Source: DAIUFH01 sp036844705
GTDB lineage: Bacteria > Bacillota > Clostridia > Tissierellales > Tissierellaceae
DNA: 62,194 nucleotides
Reading direction: 5' to 3'
NCBI GenBank assembly: GCA_036844705.1
Contig: DAIUFH010000004.1
Location: 1-62,194, forward strand
Made by a program: the position numbers and the translations under genes. The notes beneath the pieces are model-generated. The model saw only the letters and a list, made by a program, of their open reading frames with translations. It did no database searches and was not told where the DNA came from. Positions 36,316 through 43,556 of this stretch are shown piece after piece. Position 1 is the stretch's first letter, and every line of letters starts with the position of its first letter.

Positions 36316-38309
36316 TCGCTTACTCCTTCCTTTAAATACTTTTCAATATTACTTATTAGTAATTCTTCTGCTTCATCAATTGTAACACCACTTAGCTGTG
36401 TACCGGCACTAGTTAAATGCCCGCCTCCGCCAAGCTTTTCTAATATCAACTGAACACTGATATTTCCTATGGACCTACCTGAAATATGAACCTTAGATCC
36501 AATCTTGGTCAATACAAAGGAAGCTTCCACATTGTTTATATTTAACAGCTCATTTGCAGCCTGTGCAGCAATAAGCAGTGAATCCTCCGTTTCCTTTTCC
36601 AATACTCCAATTGCTATATTTTCAAATACTATACGAGCAGACCTTGTTACTTCAGCCTTGTTGACAAATGTACTAATATCATCCCTAAATAATTGCTTGA
36701 CTATAGCCATATCAGCTCCAGCTCTTTTCAACATAGAAGCTGCCTCAAAGGTTCTGACTCCAGTTTGAAAGGTAAAGCTCTTTGTATCTACAGTTATACC
36801 TGCAAGCAGTGCTTCAGCCTCAAATTTAGTCAAATTTGTATTGTCACTCATATAAGTTAATACTTCTGTAACTAATTCTGAGGTTGAGGATGCATAAGGC
36901 TCTAGGTAAATAAGTACAGGATCCTTTATAAATTCAGCTCCCCTCCTATGGTGATCAATTACAACAACCCTATCAATAATATCAAGAAGCTCAGGAGCCT
37001 CTGTAAAGCTAGGCTTATGATTATCAACCATTATCATTAAGGAATCTTCATTTACCAATTCTTCTGCTTTTTCTGGTGTGACTATATTTCCCAACAATTC
37101 AGGTTGATCCTTTTTCAATTTTTCGAGGATATTTTTAATTGACGGATTTTCTCCGCTCAATATAAGATAACCCTGCCTATTTCTATTTTTAATTGCTCTT
37201 AATATCCCTATACCTGAGCCAAGTGAATCCATATCAGGATTTTTATGTCCCATAACAAATACATTATCTGCTTGGTCGATTAACTGTCTAAGTGCATAAC
37301 CAATAACTCTTGCTTTAACTTTATTCCTTTTTTCCATAGCCTTCGATTTTCCACCATAGAACTCCAAGTTATTGCCAGTCTTAAGTACAGCCTGATCTCC
37401 ACCTCTACCAAGTGCTATGTCTATGGCGGCCTTAGCACCTTCGTAGATTTCTATCAAACTGTCTCCGACAGCACATATTCCAATACTAAGGGTAATAGGT
37501 ATCGTGTTTCCGATGTTTAGCTCCCTTGTCTGATCCAAAAGGTCAAACTTTTTAGACTCAATATCATCTAATCCTAAATTATTGATTACAACTAAATATT
37601 TATCACTTTCATATTTTCTGACTATACCATTATATTTAGAAAAATAAGATGCAACTCTTTTATCAATTTCTGCCAACACTAGTGGTTTATTTATATCTGG
37701 AGTTGTACCTCTGACCTCATCATAATTGTCTACATAAACAAGTCCTATGATTGTTTGTTCATCCTTATACATTTCATTAAGTAACACATATTCTGTATTA
37801 TCTACCCAATATAGCATAATGATTTTATTCTTTGAATTATTTTTCTTTGTATCTACAAAATTTGGATAAACTTTATAATATTTGTCCCCATATTTTATAT
37901 CAATAGGATTTTCCTTATCCTTATTTAGAATATCTTCAAGCTTTAATTCCGGTATAAGTTCATATATTCTTTCATTTAGTATATCCTCTTCAACAATCAT
38001 ATCTAGAAAAGGGGTATTGTACCATGTTATTGCTCCATCTTGATTTATGAGTACAAGTGGAAAGGGCATGTTAAAAATAGCATGCTTGGTTGCAGAATCA
38101 AATTCGTCTGCAAGACCCTCAACATACTTAGCCAGCTCCTTATTCTTCTCGCTCATATGCCGGATATTGTAAAATACTAAATATCCTAAAATTAAAGCAC
38201 CAATTAATGCCAAGACGGGTTGGTAAATAGCGATTATGCCGACCATAAGTCCAATAATCACCAAATAAATCTTTGTATCCGATAGTTTAAATAAATCTTT
38301 TTTATTCAT
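36312..38309 (-). CDS. gdpP: Cyclic-di-AMP phosphodiesterase GdpP
   Basis: GdpP hydrolyses c-di-AMP to pApA and so sets potassium and cell-wall homeostasis. The 665-residue membrane protein has two N-terminal helices (about 13-50), a degenerate PAS domain (about 60-170), a degenerate GGDEF domain (about 175-310) and a DHH-DHHA1 phosphodiesterase module (about 340-655) with NPDMDSLGSG, DNHKPS, VVIDHHRRG and GGGGHLTSAGT. AGGGGGTC lies before the ATG. It follows DUF2232 by 12 nt. Confidence 0.95.
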   Translation of the reverse strand: MNKKDLFKLSDTKIYLVIIGLMVGIIAIYQPVLALIGALILGYLVFYNIRHMSEKNKELAKYVEGLADEFDSATKHAIFNMPFPLVLINQDGAITWYNTPFLDMIVEEDILNERIYELIPELKLEDILNKDKENPIDIKYGDKYYKVYPNFVDTKKNNSKNKIIMLYWVDNTEYVLLNEMYKDEQTIIGLVYVDNYDEVRGTTPDINKPLVLAEIDKRVASYFSKYNGIVRKYESDKYLVVINNLGLDDIESKKFDLLDQTRELNIGNTIPITLSIGICAVGDSLIEIYEGAKAAIDIALGRGGDQAVLKTGNNLEFYGGKSKAMEKRNKVKARVIGYALRQLIDQADNVFVMGHKNPDMDSLGSGIGILRAIKNRNRQGYLILSGENPSIKNILEKLKKDQPELLGNIVTPEKAEELVNEDSLMIMVDNHKPSFTEAPELLDIIDRVVVIDHHRRGAEFIKDPVLIYLEPYASSTSELVTEVLTYMSDNTNLTKFEAEALLAGITVDTKSFTFQTGVRTFEAASMLKRAGADMAIVKQLFRDDISTFVNKAEVTRSARIVFENIAIGVLEKETEDSLLIAAQAANELLNINNVEASFVLTKIGSKVHISGRSIGNISVQLILEKLGGGGHLTSAGTQLSGVTIDEAEELLISNIEKYLKEGVSE

Positions 38310-38321
38310 AATGACCCCCTA

Positions 38322-39272
38322 CTAGGATTTTTGTTTTCTCAATCTCCTAAAATCAAATATGGTATCAGTAATACCAATTATAGAAATTATAGTACTTAAA
38401 GGTGCAGCTACGTTAATTACACCTAATAGTATAATCCTTAGGATTAAATTCATCTTTGCTTTTACAAGATAAAAGTCAACAACTGAAAGTCCTTGTATTA
38501 CAAACATGATATAGATAAATACTGCTATATTCAAAAACAAGGTGTCATAATGAGGTAAATCTACTCTTTTTAGAATATATGCACTGATTAGCATTATAAT
38601 AATTCCTGCCATAAAGTTGTTAGGCAATTTAAACTTTGAGAACCTAGGTATAGTGACTATACCAATACCCGATTTTCTTAAAATATGAACTGATATATAA
38701 TAATTACAAAAACTTAAGAACATTGAAAATATGATTAGTACTGAAGGTAAAATCCAGATAAAATATTTATATCCATTTTCGAGCAAGTCCTTAGTCTTTA
38801 ATATTTCATAATTAGTCAAACCCATTTCTTCAAACATATCTATTTGTACATTCAAAATATCTTTGAAGCTTTCTTCCATCTTGTTTATAATATTTATGCC
38901 AAATGCATTTTGAGTATAAACAAATATCAATAAGATTGAAATAAAGAAAACAACTGCTGAAGAGAGTAATATTTCGACTGGTTTTCTTCTATATTTTAAT
39001 CCATATATAATTGTTAAAGATATTGGTAAAAACAATAGAACTAGCAAAATCCCAATATATGCTTCAGTTAGAAATCCTACTTCAAAGGATACTATTAGGA
39101 AGATAAAAATACTCTGTAATATTCCTCTTTTGTATCCAAAAAATATTATGATAACAGGAAAAAATATAAATATTATAGGAAAAACATATAATCCTATTAA
39201 AGCATATAAAGTCATAAATAGAATTGTACCAAGTATTTCTAATAATTTATTGTAATTCTTCTCATCATTCAA
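38322..39272 (-). CDS. YybS-like DUF2232 membrane protein
   Basis: The 316-residue integral membrane protein has about eight hydrophobic helices and belongs to the DUF2232 group that sits upstream of gdpP and rplI in Firmicutes. Its function is unknown. The start is taken as TTG 39272 (reading MNDEKNYNKLLEILG), with GAGGTG 6 nt upstream; a GTG 9 nt earlier lies within that site. The 173-nt region upstream holds the rpsR terminator and AT-rich DNA. Confidence 0.85.
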   Translation of the reverse strand: MNDEKNYNKLLEILGTILFMTLYALIGLYVFPIIFIFFPVIIIFFGYKRGILQSIFIFLIVSFEVGFLTEAYIGILLVLLFLPISLTIIYGLKYRRKPVEILLSSAVVFFISILLIFVYTQNAFGINIINKMEESFKDILNVQIDMFEEMGLTNYEILKTKDLLENGYKYFIWILPSVLIIFSMFLSFCNYYISVHILRKSGIGIVTIPRFSKFKLPNNFMAGIIIMLISAYILKRVDLPHYDTLFLNIAVFIYIMFVIQGLSVVDFYLVKAKMNLILRIILLGVINVAAPLSTIISIIGITDTIFDFRRLRKQKS

Positions 39273-39419
39273 ATAAAACACCTCAGTTCTATTATGGCCT
39301 AATTATATTATACTCTAACTTATTAAAAAGGTCTTGTAAATATAATATAAAGTAAATATTGTTTCGTCAATAAAAAAAGTCGTTTCGTCAACCAAATCAA
39401 AGATTTAGACTGCGTGTCA

Positions 39420-39446
39420 TAAAAAAAGAGAGGTTAAATCCTCTCT
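39420..39446 (-). terminator. Terminator of the rpsF-ssb-rpsR operon
   Basis: On the minus strand AGAGAGG pairs with CCTCTCT around a 6-nt loop, followed by seven T. It directly abuts the rpsR stop codon. Confidence 0.9.
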
Positions 39447-39670
39447 TATTCAGCACTATATGGAAGCAATGCTACCTGTCTCGCTCTTTTTATAGCTGTT
39501 GTCAACTCTCTTTGATGTTTAGAGCAGTTTCCAGAAATTCTTCTTGGAAGAATCTTTCCTCTCTCAGTAATATATTTTTTTAATTTATTTATATCCTTAT
39601 AGTCAATTTCTTTTGACTTATCAGCACAAAAAGCACATACTCTTTTTCTTGGTTTAAATTTTCTTTGCAT
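39446..39670 (-). CDS. rpsR: Ribosomal protein bS18
   Basis: The 74-residue small-subunit protein pairs with S6 on the platform. It has the conserved CAFCADKSKEIDYKDI and ISGNCSKHQRELTTAIKRAR segments. It contains a CxxC pair (17-20) plus a further Cys, a zinc-type variant. It is the last gene of rpsF-ssb-rpsR. Confidence 0.97.
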   Translation of the reverse strand: MQRKFKPRKRVCAFCADKSKEIDYKDINKLKKYITERGKILPRRISGNCSKHQRELTTAIKRARQVALLPYSAE

Positions 39671-39684
39671 CTTTTTCCCTCCTT

Positions 39685-40128
39685 CTAGAATGGAATATCA
39701 TCATTTTCTGTAGGATGGAACCCTTCTATTCCTGGATAATCAAATGAGGAATCATTGAATCCACTTGTAGCAGATTTATTATTATTGTCTCCCCATTCAA
39801 GAAATTCAACATTATTAGCTACAACATCTGTAGTATATTTTCTACTACCATCTTTATCTGTATAGCTACCTGTTTGAATTCTACCATTTACTCCAACCAA
39901 TCTACCTTTTGCTAGATAATTGGCGCAATTTTCGGCTTGTCTTCCCCATACTACAATTCTAATGAAGTCAGCTGTAGGCTGATTTCTAGATTCCATTTCC
40001 TGTTTTTTTTCTTTGGATAGATTCTTGTCTACTGCCAAAGTAAATGTTGATACAGGATTTCCTGTATTTGGAACGTATCTTAGTTCCGGATCTCTTGTTA
40101 ATCTTCCTATTAATACAACATTATTCAT
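39685..40128 (-). CDS. ssb: Single-stranded DNA-binding protein
   Basis: SSB coats single-stranded DNA in replication and repair. The 147-residue protein has an OB-fold (about 1-108, NNVVLIGRLTRDPELRY, FIRIVVWGRQAENCANYL), a Gly/Ser/Asn linker and the acidic C-terminal tip DDIPF that binds partner proteins. Start 40128 is preferred to the GTG-flanked ATG 12 nt upstream, which abuts the ribosome binding site. It lies between rpsF and rpsR, the usual Firmicutes order. Confidence 0.97.
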   Translation of the reverse strand: MNNVVLIGRLTRDPELRYVPNTGNPVSTFTLAVDKNLSKEKKQEMESRNQPTADFIRIVVWGRQAENCANYLAKGRLVGVNGRIQTGSYTDKDGSRKYTTDVVANNVEFLEWGDNNNKSATSGFNDSSFDYPGIEGFHPTENDDIPF

Positions 40129-40148
40129 TAACTCCACCATCCTTTAGA

Positions 40149-40433
40149 TTATTCATCTTGTTTGATGATCATGTGTCTCATAATGCCGTCGGATATTCTA
40201 GCAACTCTATCTAATTCTTTAACAGTTTCTGGCGCACTTTCGAAGTTTAGTAATACATAATAACCTTCGGCAATATCATCGATTAGATATGCTAACTTTC
40301 TTATTCCCCATTCATCAACATTTGAAATGGAACCTTCTGCTTCGATAATTCCTTTGAATCTATCTAGCAGTTGAACCCTTTTTTCTTCTTCTAAATTAGG
40401 TAAAAAGATAATCACAGCTTCATATTTTCTCAT
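40149..40433 (-). CDS. rpsF: Ribosomal protein bS6
   Basis: The 94-residue small-subunit protein starts MRKYEAVIIFLPNL, with the WGIRKLAYLI and GYYVLLNFES strands typical of S6. The start at 40433 is set by AAAGGAGGTGAAGTAC; a longer frame reaches into the leader without support. It is the first gene of rpsF-ssb-rpsR and is preceded by a probable autoregulatory leader. Confidence 0.97.
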   Translation of the reverse strand: MRKYEAVIIFLPNLEEEKRVQLLDRFKGIIEAEGSISNVDEWGIRKLAYLIDDIAEGYYVLLNFESAPETVKELDRVARISDGIMRHMIIKQDE

Positions 40434-40450
40434 GTACTTCACCTCCTTTT

Positions 40451-40490
40451 GGACTATCGGCCCTATCCTTATGATAGAGCAAGGATTAAC
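40451..40490 (-). promoter_or_regulatory. rpsF leader hairpin, candidate S6:S18 binding site
   Basis: Read on the minus strand, CTATC-ATAAG-GATAG forms a hairpin followed by GGGCCGATAG. A CCG next to a stem is the hallmark of the known S6:S18-responsive leader of rpsF operons. The full fold was not computed. Confidence 0.45.
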
Positions 40491-40502
40491 TAATGTTTTC
40501 AC

Positions 40503-40904
40503 ATCTAATTATTATACCACTAAAAATCCTGCCTCGCAAGTAAAATTATCTATTTCTAATTGTGACGTTATTTAAACTTAATTGTAAAAGTAAAGTAGAC
40601 CCCCAGATTGATATAGGGGTCTAATTTAGTCTTACAAAAAACTAGAATTATGGTAGACCTCTAAAAATCATGCCCAAAATTACTATCTGTTGTATTATTA
40701 TAACATAAAAGCGAACATTTTAAAGCCCGTTTTTGTTTAATTAAGCTATTTAAATTTGTGTATTTTACTTATTTTCATATTGGATCTAATTTAAACCTAC
40801 AAAGTCTATTTTAGTTTTACAATTGACCTAAATTATTATTTCTTAACCACTTAATGTAATCTACGTTTTGACTTTATCTTACTCTTTAAAACTGATAAAT
40901 CATC
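40503..40904. other. Gene-free stretch between rpsF and the YibE/F remnant
   Basis: The 402 nt of AT-rich DNA have no credible ORF. One hairpin is present (40596-40623: TAGACCCC with GGGGTCTA) that may end transcription of the minus-strand gene starting at 41402, though it lies about 280 nt past its stop. Otherwise nothing recognisable was seen. Confidence 0.6.
40596..40623 (-). terminator. Hairpin, possible terminator of the YibE/F remnant
   Basis: The TAGACCCC/GGGGTCTA stem has a loop of about 11 nt; the minus-strand flank is only moderately T-rich. Confidence 0.4.
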
Positions 40905-41402
40905 TCAGTTTTGTATCCTTTTCATACATAAATCAAATCCACCTATCATGGATGTTAAAGGAGATACAAGTACAAGTCCAATACAGCCTACAAAAGTATG
41001 TAGTATTTCTGCTGATATTGTCTTTGAATTGAGTATATTCATTAGGGGTGTACCTTGAGCCATATATACCATCATAATAGTTATATAATGATCTATCATA
41101 TTAGCAAAATTAATATTGTTATCTTCATCAAATCCTATTAATACCCAAGCTTTATCTCCTTCTTGAAAGATTTTATCTACGGACATACTACCAGTAAGCA
41201 TATTATTAGCCTTAACTCGTTCACCTTTACAAGAACCTGTTTCTATTTCAATTATTGCACTTTGATCGCCTAATTTATATATTCCTGAGGTATGAATACC
41301 TGAGTTATTTACTGAAATAATCTTAGCCCGAACGCCTTCAGTAGCTCTGTATTCTTGTTTCTGAAATCCTGTAGGTAATACTATAAGAATTGATATTAAC
41401 AT
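40905..41402 (-). pseudogene. YibE/F-like protein with most of the membrane domain deleted
   Basis: YibE/F proteins are usually about 370-400 residues: an N-terminal soluble part followed by some seven membrane helices. This 165-residue frame has the N-terminal part (TEGVRAKIISVNNSG, VWVLIG-like stretch, DNNINFANMIDHY) joined directly to the family's final helix (QGTPLMNILNSKTISAEILH, GCIGLVLVSPLTSMIGG). The junction near residue 107-112 skips about 200 residues in frame. The signal sequence also looks short: AGGAGG is only 1 nt before the ATG. It reads as a recent internal deletion and is probably non-functional. Confidence 0.7.
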
Positions 41403-41599
41403 ACCTCCTATTTATAATTAACTTCTTCAATTACAACTATAAGATAAAGTTGTTAAATCCAAATAAACACTTAGTTATTCTTTGGTAAATAATATGTAAA
41501 ATAATACTCTACCACTTTAAATTGAGTATAATTTTCTAAAAACATAGACAATTGAATAATAAATTAATATAATATTAATATAATTAAATATCTAGGGTA

Positions 41600-41641
41600 T
41601 ATAATATTAGTAGGGAAAAGGTTTTCCAATAAAACAGGAGG
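41600..41641 (+). promoter_or_regulatory. -10 element and ribosome binding site of the interrupted aminotransferase gene
   Basis: TATAAT lies at 41600-41605 and AGGAGG at 41636-41641. The ATG at 41657 is 15 nt from the SD, but GTAAC-TAACA-GTTAC between them can fold and shorten the gap. Confidence 0.5.
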
Positions 41642-41656
41642 TAACTAACAGTTACA

Positions 41657-41676
41657 ATGTTGACAGCCTCCCATGT
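41657..41676 (+). CDS. Exon 1 of the interrupted PLP aminotransferase gene (predicted)
   Basis: From ATG 41657 the frame reads M-L-T-A-S-H-V, with the last codon split (GT|T) by the predicted intron. The exon ends in CCATGT, which pairs with GCATGG at 41686-41691 to form intron helix P1 with the diagnostic U.G pair at the cleavage site. Joined to 43557 it gives one continuous frame into the aminotransferase. Without splicing, this reading would enter the intron and stop. Confidence 0.6.
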
Positions 41677-42060
41677 TCGTAAAGAGCATGGAGTGATAGT
41701 ATTTAACTATCCAAAATCCTTTGAATTGCTGGAAACTCGTAAAGCTATCTAAACTACAGCATAACCTGAAAAGGTAGGTGCGAGAGTTGCGAAAGCAGAA
41801 AAAATTAGATAGATGGGATAAGGTTAAACCCTAAGTCCTTTAAAAATCGACAATCAGCAGCGAAGCTCCTAAATTTAAAGATATGGAGAACGTTCAACGA
41901 CTATCCCTTATGGGAGTACACTACAAGCTATTGGTAGTGGAAGCGGAGGACACCTATTAATAGGTGATGATATAGTCTACGCTTATGTGAAAGCATAAGA
42001 AGTTCATAGGTAAAATTACCTTGAGAACTGTATATATCTAGCGAATATATACGAATGGGC
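41677..42060 (+). ncRNA. Group I intron catalytic core, IA2-like
   Basis: The helices and motifs follow the order of the phage T4 td intron. P1 is exon CCATGT with IGS GCATGG (41686-41691), with a 9-nt loop. P2 is GATAG/CTATC at 41695-41711. P4 is TTGCTG (41726-41731) with CAGCAG (41845-41850). The P-element text is AATTGCTGGAAAC. R is GTTCAACGACTAT (41892-41904) and S is GATATAGTC (41969-41977), with P7 formed by GACTAT/ATAGTC. P7.1 is the TCCCTTATGGGA hairpin and P9 is GCTTATG/CATAAG. P3 could not be settled by eye. The presence of P7.1 places it in subgroup IA. Confidence 0.88.
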
Positions 42061-42169
42061 ATAAAATCTATAATTGAACCTTGAAAACTTTATAAAAACC
42101 TATAAGTAATTTAAAGTAATCTTTTTGATGTTGATTTAAAGATTTATTAAACTCACCCAAAACATATGT

Positions 42170-42197
42170 TTGATTATATGGTAAATAGTGGTATAAT
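42170..42197 (+). promoter_or_regulatory. Internal promoter for tnpB
   Basis: TTGATT at 42170-42175, a 16-nt spacer and TATAAT at 42192-42197. It would allow tnpB expression independent of the host gene. Confidence 0.65.
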
Positions 42198-42219
42198 GGA
42201 CATATAAGGGGGTGAGACT

Positions 42220-43347
42220 TTGATAAAATCATTAAAAATAAGACTAAAACCTACAGAAGAACAAGAGATACTCATGAAAGGATTTGTTGGAGCAACAAGA
42301 TTTGTCTATAACTGGGGTCTTGCTAAATGGGAAGAGATGTATAAGGAAGGTCTTAAGCCTAATGGTAAAAAGATTAAAAAGATATTTAATAATACCATTA
42401 AAAAAGAAGACGAATATAAATGGTTAAATGAAGTATCATCTGCATTAATATCCCAAGCATTTAATGACCTTCAAAAGTCCTTTGATAACTTCTTTAATGG
42501 GAAAGCAAACTATCCAAGATTTAAAACTAAAAAAAGATCTAAACAATCCTTCTATGTAAGATATGACAGAATGAACATAAAAAAAGACACAGTAAATATA
42601 GAAAAGATTGGTAGGGTAAAGTTTACCACCAATTATGACATTCCTATACTAAAGACATATATAAATCCAAGATGTCACTATGACGGTAAATACTGGTACC
42701 TTACCCTTGGATTTGAGACTGACGAAAACCAAGTAGAACTAAATAAAGATTTAAGTATAGGAGTAGACCTTGGCATAACAAATCTTGCAGTAGTAAGCAA
42801 TATAGATAGCCCTATTAAAAACATCAATAAAAGTTCAAAGGTTAAAAAGCTAAAGAAAAAACTAAAAAGATTACAAAGGAAATGCTCAAGAAAGTATGAA
42901 ATGAATAAGGATGGAACTAAATTTATTAAAACCCAAAACATCATAAAACTAGAAAAAGAAATAAAACTTATTCATAGAAAACTTTCAAATATAAGAAACA
43001 ATCACATACATCAGGCAACAAACTCTATAGTTAAATTAAAACCATATAGAATAGTAATGGAAGATTTAAACATCAGTGGAATGATGAAAAATAAACATCT
43101 ATCAGAATCCATACAAGAGCAAAAGCTATATGAGTTTTTAAGACAAATAGAATATAAGTCTGAATTTAACGGAATAGAGTTTATAAAGGTAGATAGATTC
43201 TTTCCCAGCTCTAAAATGTGTAGTAAATGTGGAAATATCAAGAAAGACTTAAAATTATCAGATAGAATATATGTATGTGAATGTGGACTTACAATAGATA
43301 GAGATAAAAATGCAAGTATAAATCTAAGCAACTATAAATTAGCATAA
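42220..43347 (+). CDS. tnpB: RNA-guided endonuclease TnpB (IS605 family)
   Basis: TnpB is the Cas12-related nuclease that, with an omega-RNA, cuts the vacated donor site and so maintains the transposon by repair from a sister copy. The 375-residue protein has the N-terminal helical/WED part, a split RuvC with intact catalytic residues D183 (GVDLG), E281 (MEDL) and D360 (IDRDKNAS), and a zinc ribbon CSKCG...CECG (about 334-355) between RuvC-II and III. It starts at TTG 42220, with AAGGGGGTGA 5-6 nt upstream. The codon use is AAA-rich, as in the host. No premature stops, so it is probably active. Confidence 0.93.
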   Translation: MIKSLKIRLKPTEEQEILMKGFVGATRFVYNWGLAKWEEMYKEGLKPNGKKIKKIFNNTIKKEDEYKWLNEVSSALISQAFNDLQKSFDNFFNGKANYPRFKTKKRSKQSFYVRYDRMNIKKDTVNIEKIGRVKFTTNYDIPILKTYINPRCHYDGKYWYLTLGFETDENQVELNKDLSIGVDLGITNLAVVSNIDSPIKNINKSSKVKKLKKKLKRLQRKCSRKYEMNKDGTKFIKTQNIIKLEKEIKLIHRKLSNIRNNHIHQATNSIVKLKPYRIVMEDLNISGMMKNKHLSESIQEQKLYEFLRQIEYKSEFNGIEFIKVDRFFPSSKMCSKCGNIKKDLKLSDRIYVCECGLTIDRDKNASINLSNYKLA

Positions 43348-43556
43348 AATCACCGGTACGATAATGTTAATATGTACCATGCGTTGTATGGGAATTTAAG
43401 CCCTTGGACTGCTGCAAAAACTAGAGTAGAATAATTAATTTAATCCAAATAGAGTAGGATGAACAGGGAAGATTATTGGAAACAATAATTACAATTAAAA
43501 TTTATAGGTTTTTATAAAGTTTTTATAGAGAATTATAGGTTTTATGCAACGGTGGG
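43348..43556 (+). ncRNA. Candidate omega-RNA scaffold and right end of the IStron
   Basis: The stretch after the tnpB stop has features of IS605 right ends: paired segments GTACGATAATGT/ATATGTAC, then TATGGGAATTTAAGCCC, a short GGG/CCC hairpin seen in many omega-RNAs. The guide would be read from the flank starting at 43557 (TTCTTTGTCAATT). The same stretch carries the right arms of the long inverted repeat and the 3' splice site, so omega-RNA and spliced intron cannot both be made from one transcript. Confidence 0.65.

Larger units (their letters stand above)
42061..43545 (+). repeat. Long inverted repeat enclosing tnpB and the omega-RNA region
   Basis: The arm at 42084-42105 (AAAACTTTATAAAAACCTATAA) is perfectly complementary to 43502-43523. 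A second, outer pair is ATAAAATCTATAATT (42061-42075) with AATTATAGGTTTTAT (43531-43545), with one G-U. Together they form about 37 bp that would close the tnpB section into a loop and bring the 3' splice site next to the intron core. Confidence 0.85.
41677..43556 (+). mobile_element. IStron: group I intron fused to an IS605-family tnpB unit
   Basis: The element is a chimera of a self-splicing group I intron (5' third) and a tnpB gene with a candidate omega-RNA (3' two thirds), the same plan as CdISt1 of Clostridioides difficile. The boundaries are inferred: the left end follows the P1 splice site at 41676|41677, and the right end precedes 43557, with G43556 as the terminal G. There is no tnpA, so transposition would need TnpA in trans. 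IS605-type elements make no target duplication, and none is seen. The element sits within the first seven codons of a PLP aminotransferase gene, where splicing can hide the insertion. Confidence 0.88.

Noticed and set aside
41660..41665. TTGACA as a promoter -35
   Set aside because: It falls in predicted exon 1 and no -10 lies at a fitting distance.
41403..42219. Group II intron or retron
   Set aside because: No reverse transcriptase gene, no domain V hairpin; the motifs match group I (R GTTCAACGACTA, S GATATAGTC).
42678..43331. Minus-strand frames inside tnpB
   Set aside because: Shadows of the tnpB coding frame with no supporting signals.
43552..43556. GTG 43552 as the native aminotransferase start
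   Set aside because: It lies inside the predicted intron end and has no SD. It may be used if splicing fails, but is not the likely native start.
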